A stretch of DNA of 35,573 nucleotides, taken from NCBI GenBank assembly GCA_944368065.1, contig CALVWV010000044.1:1-35573 (forward strand), read 5' to 3'. Source of the stretch: an uncultured Clostridia bacterium. Lineage in GTDB: Bacteria; Bacillota; Clostridia; Christensenellales; Borkfalkiaceae. Numbering within the stretch: position 1 is the first letter of the stretch; every line of letters begins with the position of its first letter. Of the stretch, positions 22,499-30,800 are shown piece by piece. The notes beneath the pieces were generated by a model. The model was not told the DNA's origin, searched no databases, and was given only the letters and a program-made list of their open reading frames with translations. Position numbers and translations under genes: made by a program.

Positions 22499-23692
22499 AT
22501 GAACAGAACTTTGAAATACTTAATGCTTGCCGCGCGCATAGCGGGAACATGCGCCGCGTTTGCCGCCGCTTTCGCAGTGCTTTACATTTTTGAATACCTG
22601 CAGCAATGGAATCAGGTGGACAACCTGACGGGCGCGCTACCCGTTGCGTTCGCATTTTTATTCGCGGGCGGATGCACTGCGCTTATATGGATGAAGCACA
22701 GCCGCCGCACGGCGCCAATCGCCATAGCGCTTGCCGTGACGATAGCGCTCTGCGCGGCGCTGTACCCCACCGCGCTCCGCGGCGACTGGTGGCTCGATTA
22801 CGAGCACACGACCGAAGGAGCGGGTCCCGACCTTACTCTTTACGCGCCGTTCAAAGAAGACGGCCTTGCCGTAAAACCCGAAGAAGAGCCTTCCCTTCAT
22901 CTTGAAAGCGACCTGCCCGCACTTGACGGAGCGACGGCGCTGTACCCCGTTTACGCCGCGTTCGCCCAGGCCGTATATGATAAAGACGCATTTGAGGAAA
23001 GCGACGTAAAATGCACCAACACGGCGGGGGCGTACAGAGCTATTATAAGCGGAGAAGCAGATATTATATTCGTAGCCGCGCCTTCAGAAAAGCAGCTTGA
23101 AGCCGCGCAGAACGCGGGCGTAAGCCTTGAATTTACCCCTGTCGGCAAGGAGGCATTCGTTTTCATTACAGGTAAAACCAACCCCGTCGGAAACCTTACA
23201 ACTCAGCAGATACGCAACATATACACCGGCAAAACGGATATGTGGAGCACGCTGGGCTGGAAAGACGGCGGCAGAATCATAGCTTTCAGAAGACCCGAAG
23301 GTTCGGGCAGCGAATCGGGACTTGCAAATCTTGTCATGGGCGGCAGACCGATATTTGCGCCGCAGCCGCTCCCGGATAAAAGCCTTGCGGGCACCAACAG
23401 TCTGATGCAACAGGTTTCGGTATGGTACAACGGCGTGCAGCCCGCGCTTGGGTATTCTTACCGCTACTTTGCCGGCACGATGTACGCAAACCCGGAAACA
23501 AAATTTTTAAGCGTGGACGGCTACGCCCCGACCGTGGAAAACATACAGAGCGGAAAATATCCCTTTATCGGAGAAGTGTACGCCGTAACCCGCGGCAAGC
23601 CGCAGGGCAACATAAAAAAGCTCATTGACTGGATACTCTCCGACCAGGGGCAGTACATAGTTGAAAAAACAGGCTATTCCCCTCTTTATTAA
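22499..23692 (+). CDS. Membrane-anchored PstS-like substrate-binding protein
   Basis: 397 residues. Three N-terminal membrane helices (about 6-30, 45-64 and 70-93) replace the usual cleavable signal or lipobox. The rest is a type-2 periplasmic binding fold like phosphate-binding PstS: LDGATALYPVYAAFAQAVY, CTNTAGAYRAIISGEADIIFVAAPS, NLTTQQIRNIYTGKTDMWSTLGW, FRRPEGSGSESGL and a C-terminal FIGEVYAVTRG...IDWILSDQGQYIVEKTGY. The oxyanion-binding Ser/Thr positions (GATALYP and GSGSESG) look kept. No ABC permease or ATPase lies nearby, so it may be a sensor or scavenging partner rather than a transporter part. A terminator follows. Confidence 0.82.
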   Translation: MNRTLKYLMLAARIAGTCAAFAAAFAVLYIFEYLQQWNQVDNLTGALPVAFAFLFAGGCTALIWMKHSRRTAPIAIALAVTIALCAALYPTALRGDWWLDYEHTTEGAGPDLTLYAPFKEDGLAVKPEEEPSLHLESDLPALDGATALYPVYAAFAQAVYDKDAFEESDVKCTNTAGAYRAIISGEADIIFVAAPSEKQLEAAQNAGVSLEFTPVGKEAFVFITGKTNPVGNLTTQQIRNIYTGKTDMWSTLGWKDGGRIIAFRRPEGSGSESGLANLVMGGRPIFAPQPLPDKSLAGTNSLMQQVSVWYNGVQPALGYSYRYFAGTMYANPETKFLSVDGYAPTVENIQSGKYPFIGEVYAVTRGKPQGNIKKLIDWILSDQGQYIVEKTGYSPLY

Positions 23693-23697
23693 TTTTT

Positions 23698-23748
23698 AAG
23701 GCAGCTGACCGCGCAAAGAACTTTGCGCGGTCAGCTGCCTTTTTTTGC
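23698..23748 (+). terminator. Terminator of the PstS-like gene
   Basis: A perfect stem of about 21 bp (AAGGCAGCTGACCGCGCAAA and its complement) is followed by a run of T. Confidence 0.9.
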
Positions 23749-23863
23749 AATAAAAAATTTTTTTATTGCAGTTTTGATTTTATGTTTACTTTACCCGAAT
23801 AAAGCAAATAAAAAATATGGAAAATTTTTTACAAAGCTTAACCATTTTATCGCTCTTAAAATA

Positions 23864-23892
23864 TTGATTATCCGAATGTTTTGTGCTATAAT
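23864..23892 (+). promoter_or_regulatory. Promoter of the scaffold / GGGtGRT unit
   Basis: TTGATT (23864-23869), a 17-bp spacer and TATAAT (23887-23892), predicted start near 23899. Confidence 0.75.
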
Positions 23893-23909
23893 CTCATACG
23901 GAAAAACAA

Positions 23910-23948
23910 GCGGCGGAAAAAAAATTGACAGGTATGCACGTCCGCCGC
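23910..23948 (+). other. Leader hairpin before the IscU-like gene
   Basis: GCGGCGGA (23910-23917) pairs with TCCGCCGC (23941-23948) around a 23-base loop. It lies in the ~78-base leader and ends before the ribosome site GGAGG. It could stabilise the message or serve control; no known riboswitch class is recognised. Confidence 0.45.
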
Positions 23949-23976
23949 GGCGAATTAATAAACGGAGGAACACAAA

Positions 23977-24702
23977 ATGCAATATTCAAAAGACGTTGAA
24001 AATATGATTTGTGTTGCCAAGGGCGTTTCCGGCAGATTCGAACACGGTCCCGCCCCCATTCCCGAAGAAGGACAGTGGATTCAGGCAAAAGAAATCAAAG
24101 ATATCAAAGGTCTTACCCACGGCGTAGGTTGGTGCGCTCCTCAGCAGGGCGCGTGCAAGCTCACGCTCAACATAAAGGACGGCATAATCGAAGAAGCCCT
24201 CGTTGAAACCATAGGCTGCTCCGGCATGACCCACTCTGCGGCAATGGCTTCGGAAATTCTTCCCGGCAAAACCGTGCTCGAAGCGCTCAACACCGACCTC
24301 GTGTGCGACGCCATCAACACCGCCATGCGCGAACTCTTCCTTCAGATTGCTTACGGCAGAAGCCAGTCCGCTTTCTCCGAAGGCGGCCTCGTAATCGGCG
24401 CAGGTCTTGAAGACCTCGGCAAGGGACTCCGCTCCCAGGTTGGTACCATGTACGGCACCAAATTGAAGGGCACAAGGTACCTTGAAATGGCTGAAGGCTA
24501 TGTCCTTGCAATGGCTCTCGATAAGAACAACGAAGTATGCGGCTACAAGTTCGTTTCCCTCGGCAAAATGACCGACTTCATAAAGAAGGGTCTTACCCCC
24601 AACGAGGCATACGAAAAATCTATCGGCACCTACGGCAGGTATACCAAGGAACAGGGCGCCGTTAAGCATATCGACCCCAGGACCGACAAGGAGGTTGACT
24701 AA
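23977..24702 (+). CDS. IscU/NifU-like Fe-S scaffold-domain protein
   Basis: 241 residues, longer than the ~130 of IscU. Residues 45-110 are IscU-like: GVGWCAPQQGACKLTLNIKDGIIEEALVETIGCSGMTHSAAMASEIL, with Cys53, Cys60 and Cys81. The third IscU cysteine (Cys106 there) has no counterpart at the usual site, though Cys110 is present. The C-terminal ~100 residues are not recognised. In many anaerobes a gene annotated as an Fe-S assembly scaffold of this type precedes a GGGtGRT protein, as here. Its biochemical role is unknown; it need not serve general Fe-S assembly. GGAGG ribosome site, own promoter. Confidence 0.85.
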   Translation: MQYSKDVENMICVAKGVSGRFEHGPAPIPEEGQWIQAKEIKDIKGLTHGVGWCAPQQGACKLTLNIKDGIIEEALVETIGCSGMTHSAAMASEILPGKTVLEALNTDLVCDAINTAMRELFLQIAYGRSQSAFSEGGLVIGAGLEDLGKGLRSQVGTMYGTKLKGTRYLEMAEGYVLAMALDKNNEVCGYKFVSLGKMTDFIKKGLTPNEAYEKSIGTYGRYTKEQGAVKHIDPRTDKEVD

Positions 24703-24704
24703 CA

Positions 24705-25706
24705 ATGGCACTTTTTGAAGGATTCGAAAGAAGAGAAAAGAAAATTTTAGGCGTACTCAAAGAATACGGCATCAACAGCATTGAAGAATGCAAGGATATC
24801 TGCCTTTCCAAGGGCGTTGACTGCGACAAAATAGTCCGCGGCACACAGCCCATCTGCTTTGAAAACGCCGTTTGGGCATACACCGTAGGCGCGGCAATCG
24901 CCATAAAGAAAGGCTGCACCAAGGCTTACGACGCAGCTGCCGCAATAGGCATCGGCCTTCAGAGCTTCTGCATCCCCGGCTCCGTTGCCGAAAACAGAAA
25001 AGTTGGCCTCGGCCACGGCAACCTCGGCGCAATGCTTCTTCACGACGATACCGACTGCTTCTGCTTCCTTGCAGGTCACGAATCTTTCGCGGCGGCAGAA
25101 GGCGCAATCAAAATTGCTGAAAACGCAAACAAAGTGCGCAATAAGCCTTTAAGAGTTATCCTTAACGGCCTCGGCAAAGATGCGGCTTATATAATTTCCA
25201 GAATCAACGGCTTTACCTATGTAAAGACCCAGTTCGACCCCTACACCGAAACCGTAAAAGTTACCGACACCATTGCTTTCTCCGAAGGCAGCAGGGCAAA
25301 GGTTAAGTGCTACGGCGCAGACTCCGTTCCCGAAGGCGTTGCCATCATGAAGATGGAAAACGTTTCCGTATCCATTACGGGTAACTCCACCAACCCCACC
25401 CGCTTCCAGCACCCCGTTGCAGGCACTTACAAAAAATGGTGCGTTGAAAACGGCAAGAAGTACTTCTCTGTTGCTTCGGGCGGCGGCACGGGCAGAACGC
25501 TTCATCCCGACAACATGGCTGCAGGTCCCGCAAGCTACGGCATGACCGATACGATGGGCAGAATGCATTCCGACGCGCAGTTCGCAGGTTCCTCCTCCGT
25601 TCCCGCGCACGTTGAAATGATGGGTCTTATCGGCATGGGCAACAACCCCATGGTAGGCGCAACGGTAGCTGTTGCAGTTGCCGTTCAGGAAGGCATGACC
25701 AAGTAA
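24705..25706 (+). CDS. GGGtGRT protein
   Basis: 333 residues, a conserved anaerobe family named for the motif, which here reads SGGGTGRTLHPDNMA. It is rich in Gly, Ala and Cys with no signal peptide. Other visible features are SVAENRKVGLGHGNLGAMLLHDDTDCFCF-like and VEMMGLIGMGNNPMVGATVAVA segments, suggesting cofactor- or cluster-binding glycine loops, but no fold can be assigned with confidence. Only two bases separate it from the scaffold gene, whose last codons contain its AAGGAGG ribosome site, so the pair is tightly coupled. Function unknown. Confidence 0.9.
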   Translation: MALFEGFERREKKILGVLKEYGINSIEECKDICLSKGVDCDKIVRGTQPICFENAVWAYTVGAAIAIKKGCTKAYDAAAAIGIGLQSFCIPGSVAENRKVGLGHGNLGAMLLHDDTDCFCFLAGHESFAAAEGAIKIAENANKVRNKPLRVILNGLGKDAAYIISRINGFTYVKTQFDPYTETVKVTDTIAFSEGSRAKVKCYGADSVPEGVAIMKMENVSVSITGNSTNPTRFQHPVAGTYKKWCVENGKKYFSVASGGGTGRTLHPDNMAAGPASYGMTDTMGRMHSDAQFAGSSSVPAHVEMMGLIGMGNNPMVGATVAVAVAVQEGMTK

Positions 25707-25735
25707 TCAGAATGATTTTAAGGCATGATTTACGG

Positions 25736-25768
25736 AATTGACCCCGCAATATGCCTTAACTAATGAAA
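25736..25768 (+). repeat. Dispersed 33-bp imperfect palindrome, copy 5
   Basis: Reads AATTGACCCCG-CA-ATATGCCTTAAC-TAATG, 29 bases past the GGGtGRT stop and just before the terminator. It faces copy 6 across that hairpin. Confidence 0.78.
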
Positions 25769-25775
25769 TTACAGC

Positions 25776-25811
25776 GCGGCGCGCAAGGTTTTACCTTGCG
25801 CGCCGCTTTTA
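25776..25811. terminator. Terminator between the GGGtGRT and Crp/Fnr genes
   Basis: GCGGCGCGCAAGGT and ACCTTGCGCGCCGC pair around TTT, followed by TTTTAT. Convergent genes on both sides. Confidence 0.85.
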
Positions 25812-25850
25812 TATTTTTATATGTTTATGCTTGCCGCAAATTAAAAAAAA

Positions 25851-25883
25851 CTGCATTGGTTAAGGCATATGCCGTACCCTTTT
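25851..25883 (-). repeat. Dispersed 33-bp imperfect palindrome, copy 6
   Basis: Reads on the minus strand AAAAGGGTACG-GC-ATATGCCTTAAC-CAATG. The right half is near-identical to copy 5, the left half has drifted. Core GGCATATGCC is a perfect 10-bp palindrome. It ends 9 bases from the Crp/Fnr stop codon. Confidence 0.7.
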
Positions 25884-25892
25884 GATTTTTTG

Positions 25893-26552
25893 TTAATTAT
25901 CCTTATTGAAACCCGTAAGGGTAAACTTGTTTTTGCAAAAGTCAATCAGCCCTTCCTTGCGCATTCTGCCAAGCTCTTTGGAAAGCGCGCTGCGCTCCAC
26001 GTTGAGATAGTCCGCCATCTGCTGGCGGTCGAACGGAATTGTGAACTGTTTAGACCCCGCGCGCACCGCTTCCGCCGAAAGGTACGTCATCACCTTTGTC
26101 CTTATCCCCTTTGACGATATGCAGAATATCCTGTCCGTCAGAACAAGGTTTTTGTTGGCGGAAAATGAAAGAAGATTGTAAACAAGTTTTTCGCGCCACG
26201 TTTTGCCTTTGGTCGACTCTGAAAAGAGCACGTCGAGGTTGACCATAAGCACCTTGCAGTCCGCCTCCGCCGTTGCGTTCACCATTACCGGCACATTGCA
26301 GAAAGCGTACGTTTCGGCAAACGACCCTCCGACCCCGACATTGTGCAGTATTATTCTGTTGCCCCACAGGTCGATGTTTTCTATATGAATTTTGCCTGAT
26401 ATCAAAATGCCGAACTCGCGGGTGACGTCGCTGGTGCGGAAAATCACCCTGTCCTTTCTGTACTCTGCAACGCGCACGCAGCCGCAGGATAAAAGCTCTT
26501 CGTACTCCTCATCGGTCACGCCCATAAAAATTATGTGATTGATGTGCGACAT
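25893..26552 (-). CDS. Crp/Fnr-family transcriptional regulator
   Basis: 219 residues: an N-terminal cyclic-nucleotide-binding-type barrel (REFGILISGKIHIENIDLWGNRIILHNVGVGGSFAETYAF) and a C-terminal winged helix (DRQQMADYLNVERSALSKELGRMRKEGLI). There is no Fnr-type N-terminal Cys cluster; two Cys in LLSCGCVRV are present, but the effector is not predictable. It is divergent from a ferredoxin-type gene, and a perfect palindrome of Crp/Fnr style lies between them, so autoregulation and activation of the divergent operon are likely. Ribosome site weak. Confidence 0.92.
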   Translation of the reverse strand: MSHINHIIFMGVTDEEYEELLSCGCVRVAEYRKDRVIFRTSDVTREFGILISGKIHIENIDLWGNRIILHNVGVGGSFAETYAFCNVPVMVNATAEADCKVLMVNLDVLFSESTKGKTWREKLVYNLLSFSANKNLVLTDRIFCISSKGIRTKVMTYLSAEAVRAGSKQFTIPFDRQQMADYLNVERSALSKELGRMRKEGLIDFCKNKFTLTGFNKDN

Positions 26553-26581
26553 AAAATTTACCCGTTAAAATTTATCGGTTT

Positions 26582-26597
26582 TGTGGTTATAACCACA
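26582..26597. promoter_or_regulatory. Crp/Fnr-type operator
   Basis: TGTGGTTATAACCACA, a 16-bp perfect palindrome centred at 26589.5 in the divergent region of the Crp/Fnr gene and the ferredoxin-type operon. Confidence 0.75.
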
Positions 26598-26618
26598 TAC
26601 TTATTTTACACATTGTAC

Positions 26619-26624
26619 TATACT
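26619..26624 (+). promoter_or_regulatory. -10 element of the ferredoxin-cupin operon
   Basis: TATACT at 26619-26624 predicts a start near 26631. No good -35 is found at the right distance, but the palindrome centre is then about -41.5, the class II activator position of Crp/Fnr proteins. Confidence 0.6.
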
Positions 26625-26652
26625 TTTTATGTAAAAATCAAGGAGGAAGCAT

Positions 26653-27345
26653 ATGATACGCAAAATTATTCATATAGACGAGGAAAAATGTAACGGCTGC
26701 GGCGCGTGCGCCGCGGCGTGTCACGAAGGCGCTATTCAGATGGTTGACGGCAAAGCAAAGCTTATGCGCGACGACTACTGCGACGGATTAGGCGACTGTC
26801 TGCCGGCGTGCCCCACAGGCGCGATTACGTTTGTGAAGCGCGAGGCGGCGCCCTATAACGAAAAAGCCGTAGCCGAAAACAAACTTAAAAGCAAGTCCGC
26901 GCCCCGCCATTCGGGTTGCCCCGGCATGCATTTAAGGCATATGAGCCCCGCCGAAGACAGACCCGCGCCTTTAATGCGCACGTCACAGCTCAACCAGTGG
27001 CCCTGCCAGATTAAGCTTGTGCCTGTAAACGCGCCCTATTTTGACGGTGCAAAACTGCTTATAGCCGCCGACTGCACGGCCTTTGCATACGCAAACCTGC
27101 ACGAAGAATTCATGCGCGGCAAAATTACGCTTATAGGCTGCCCCAAACTGGACAGCGAAGATTACAGCGAAAAGCTGGGAGCAATTATCGGCAACAACAA
27201 TATTTTAAGCGTGACCGTAGTAAAAATGGAAGTACCCTGCTGCGGCGGACTTGAGTATGCCGTAAAAAAGGCGCTTAAAAACAGCGGCAAATTTATACCC
27301 TGGCAGGTTGTTACCATAACCGTGGACGGCAATATCGCCGACTGA
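26653..27345 (+). CDS. Ferredoxin-type iron-sulfur protein with unassigned C-terminal domain
   Basis: 230 residues. The N-terminal ~60 residues are ferredoxin-like. Cluster 1 is complete (CNGCGACAAACHEGAI; Cys13, 16, 19, 23). Cluster 2 has only three ligands in the usual places (CDGLGDCLPACPTGAI; Leu46 stands where a Cys would be), so it may be a [3Fe-4S] or have an outside ligand. The C-terminal ~130 residues (LNQWPCQIKLVPVNAPYFDGAKLLIAADC..., ITLIGCPKLDS, VPCCGGLEYAVKKAL) form a conserved domain with several Cys, known to me only as a companion of such ferredoxins in Clostridia. Probably an electron-transfer or redox-sensing role. AAGGAGG ribosome site. Confidence 0.88.
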   Translation: MIRKIIHIDEEKCNGCGACAAACHEGAIQMVDGKAKLMRDDYCDGLGDCLPACPTGAITFVKREAAPYNEKAVAENKLKSKSAPRHSGCPGMHLRHMSPAEDRPAPLMRTSQLNQWPCQIKLVPVNAPYFDGAKLLIAADCTAFAYANLHEEFMRGKITLIGCPKLDSEDYSEKLGAIIGNNNILSVTVVKMEVPCCGGLEYAVKKALKNSGKFIPWQVVTITVDGNIAD

Positions 27346-27363
27346 AAAAAAAGGAGATTATTT

Positions 27364-27696
27364 ATGGATATTAAAATCAAAAACATAGAAAAATCGCAGG
27401 TACTTTTGCTCAGAGAGCAGATTGAATGCCGCAAAGGTCAGGTTGTGAGCAAGACTCTTGCCCAGAACGGCGCTGTCAGCGTTACCCTTTTTGCTTTTGA
27501 CAAGGGCGAGGAGATAAGCACCCACCAGTCGGGCGGCGATGCGCTCGTCACCTGCCTTGAAGGCACGGGGAAAATTACAATAGACGGCACGGATTACATT
27601 CTTTGCGAAGGGCAGTCCATAGTCATGCCCGCGGGACACCCCCACGCCGTTTTCGGCGAAGAGCAGTTCAAGATGCTGCTTGTCGTCATTTTCTGA
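27364..27696 (+). CDS. Small cupin-domain protein
   Basis: 110 residues, one cupin barrel with FAFDKGEEISTHQSGGDALVTCLEGTGKI (motif 1) and IVMPAGHPHAVFG (motif 2). Metal ligands are one His in motif 1 (THQ) and two in motif 2, so the site is partial. It follows the ferredoxin-type gene by 18 bases with an AAGGAG ribosome site and should share its operator. Function unknown. Confidence 0.88.
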   Translation: MDIKIKNIEKSQVLLLREQIECRKGQVVSKTLAQNGAVSVTLFAFDKGEEISTHQSGGDALVTCLEGTGKITIDGTDYILCEGQSIVMPAGHPHAVFGEEQFKMLLVVIF

Positions 27697-27719
27697 CGCG
27701 TACTCTGCATCTTTCAATA

Positions 27720-27766
27720 AAATAAGAAGCGGCGGCGGGATATTCCCGCCGCCGCTTCTTATTTTA
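27720..27766. terminator. Bidirectional terminator between the cupin gene and the giant protein gene
   Basis: ATAAGAAGCGGCGGCGGGA and its complement form a 19-bp stem around TAT, with A/T-rich ends on both strands. Next to it, 27770-27833 holds a ~30-bp direct repeat (CATCCAWATTTGCTTTG...) whose second copy leads into a 14-bp hairpin at 27820-27850 without a T-run. Confidence 0.8.
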
Positions 27767-27878
27767 TGCGCATCCATATTTGCTTTGCGCGCCCGCAAAG
27801 AAAGCATCCAAATTTGCTTTGTGCGCCCGCAAAATCTTTGCGGGCGCACAATACAGCCGATGTTTTATGACAGACCAA

Positions 27879-30800
27879 TCAATCGGGCAGAATCTGAAGC
27901 TCGCCCAACGATTTTTCTATATTGTAATTTTCTGTTACGTCGTTGCCGTCCTTATCGGTTATTACAATTTTTCCTATAGTGTTTTCCGTCTTGCCTATAT
28001 CGGTTATGGCACCGGTAACCTCTACCGTAATTTCATGTCCTTCGGCGAGGCTGCCGCTCGATATCCAGTAGTAGCCGTTGGCAAGCGGACTGCCGTCGTA
28101 CTTTTTGGAATCGGAAACCGTGGATATCGTTATAGGGCGCCTGTCTACAGACAGCACATCTTTGCCCGCAAACTCTACCACGAAGTCTGTGCCTTCAATA
28201 AGCCTGGTATCGCCGTTGTAAACTTCTATCGGCAGATTCTTTAAAGTATTAGTGGTCAATACGCCCGCATCGGTAAGGCTTACCCCCTCCAAACTGAATA
28301 ATAAACTCCAGCCGTCGGGCAGTCCCGTTACATAGTAATCATCCGCATTGTATTCAAGCACCTTGCCGTCGTAATACTTCTGCAATATGTAAGGATGTAT
28401 TGTTATTATAGGACATCCCACCACTTCAAGGCTGCCAGGAATCAAGGTGAGGTCCAGCGCTTTGACCTCGCTGCCGTCAGGGGCGTACAGCTTAAAGGAA
28501 GAGATATAGCTTTCTGTTTTACCGACTTCGGTTATGCTGCCCGAATATTCCACTTCGTAGGTGTAACCTTCGGCAACAAGCTCGCGCAAAAGAAGTCTGC
28601 TTTCGTTATCTGCGCCCTCAAAAGAATCAGCCACGAGGGGCAGACCGTCATAAGTCTTTATCTTATCTTCGGGCTTCAACATCAGTTCAATCTTCTGCTC
28701 GTCAATCGTGCCCGAGCCGCCCGAACCTGAACCGCCTGCGCCTGCACCCGTTACTTCAACCTTTACCCAGCCCATGCCGTCTATGTATACTTCTACCCAG
28801 GCGTGAGCGGTGTTAGGGCCGACCTCCGTCCAGGAGCCTGCGGAAGTAGTGCCTACGTAACCTATGGAATAGCGCGCGGGTATTCCGAGGGCTCTGTAAA
28901 GAAGCGTTGCCGCACTCGCATAGTGCTGGCATATGCCTTCGTGATACTTTGAAAGGAATGCAACTACTATGTCGTCCTCTTTATCCAGTCCCTTGTCATA
29001 ATCGAGATTGTATGTCGCAGCGTTCTGTATGTACGCGGCAACTTCAGCAATTATATCGGAATTGGTTACCGAGAAGCCGTTCTGACGTATAAGCTCGTCA
29101 AGATAACTTCTCGTGCCGTCAGGAACGTTCAGGTAATTTGCATACACATAGTCTCTGTACGCGCGTTCGGCCTGCGTAAGGTAACCGTCAAGCGAAACCG
29201 TTACCGCGCCGTCTGTAACATAGTCGTACACATAGCAGTAGAACGAATATATCGAAGATACATCGCCCTTGTACCATACGTCGCTCGTCTGAACGGTGTA
29301 ATCAGGTTCAGTACCTTCCCTTTCAGCAGCCATATAATACGGAAGCAGATAGTCTGACGTGAGCATCTGTATGCTCATATACGTACTTCCGACCCCTGCC
29401 GACCCCAAGACCATGCCCGTAAGATAGTTGTATCCGTATTTTCCGTCAAGCAACAGCCCGTAGTCCTGAGCTTTGCTCCAGCTCTTTCCGCTGTAATCGC
29501 CGAAGCTCATAAGTCGGAAATAGAAAGTTCCGCTTGCATCGGAATATACGCGGAAGGTTACGGCATCGCCACTTCCGCCCGAGCCGCCGCCTGCTATTAT
29601 GCCGCTTGTATCAAGGTCGCTCGCTTCGCCCGAGCCGTCTTCGCTAGAGCCGCCTTCGCCCGAGCCGCCTTCACCCGAGCCGCCTTCACCCGAGCCGCCG
29701 CCCGAACCGTCTCCGCCCGAGCCGTCTTCGCCCGAACCGCCTTCGCCCGAACCGCCTTCACCCGAGCCGCCTTCACCCGAGCCGCCGCCCGAACCGTCTC
29801 CGCCCGAGCCGTCTTCGCCCGAGCCGCCTTCAGACTCTTCAACGATTGTAAGCGTACCGAATTCGTATGTTATCGAATAGTTGTCAGTTACATCGTTTTC
29901 GCCATCGGGCGCGCCTTCAATAAATATTGTGACCGTGCAACTGTTTTCCTTGCTTCCGACATCGATTATGACAGCGAAATCATCAGCCGAATAATCGTGC
30001 CCCGAAACAAGGTCATAATATTGTCCGTTGTATTCGCCGGGCTTAATGAAACACTCCTCCCAGCTGTGGGGCAAGCCATCATATTTCCACTGATAACTTT
30101 CAGTGACTACAATTATGGGGCGGGGTATAACTTCAAGTTTTCCGTAAACGACATCTATATGCGCAAACGCCGTCATGTCCTGTCCGTCTGCAGAATAAAC
30201 TTTTATTTCCGCAGTATTTGAAACAGAACCCGCATTTACAATGTAACCCTCACAATTTACTGTATAGGTGAATTCAAGATTTTCAAATCCGGCGCCCAAA
30301 GTACTCGTTGCCGTGTACTCGCTGTTAGTGAGCGGAGTTGCATCGTAAACCTTTTCGGCGCTTCCTGTTGTCACCACAAGTTCGCCAGGAATCATTACTA
30401 TAAGCTGACCTTCAGAATCACAGACATAATAATTTCGGGTGACGTCCCTGTCGCCGTCCGTTATTTTTACGCTGTCAAGGTCGACATAATTCACGCCCTT
30501 TCCTATCTCTGTCTGACTGCCGTATGTTTCGGCATACAGAGTATGTCCTTCCACGAGCCTGAGCTCGGAAGTTACTTCATACAATTCACAGGTAAGAGGC
30601 GTACCGTCGTAATCTTTGGTTGCGTCCCCCGCTTTTATTGTTATCGGACGCGCGATTACCGTGAGCGTGCCGTCTTCGCAGGTTATTTCGTAGTTGGCTG
30701 TTACGTCTTTTCCGTCCGCGGCAGTTATCTTTATGGAATCTTTTATTACGGAATTAGGACTCGTGCCTACATCCGTCTGACTGCCGTCTGCTTCAAAGTA

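Noticed and set aside
27820-27850. 14-bp hairpin near the end of the giant gene as its terminator
   Set aside because: No T-run follows on the minus strand; the stronger hairpin at 27720-27766 is a better candidate.
29599-29880. Pro/Ser/Glu-rich + strand frame
   Set aside because: It is the antisense reading of the Gly/Ser/Glu linker repeat of the giant gene.
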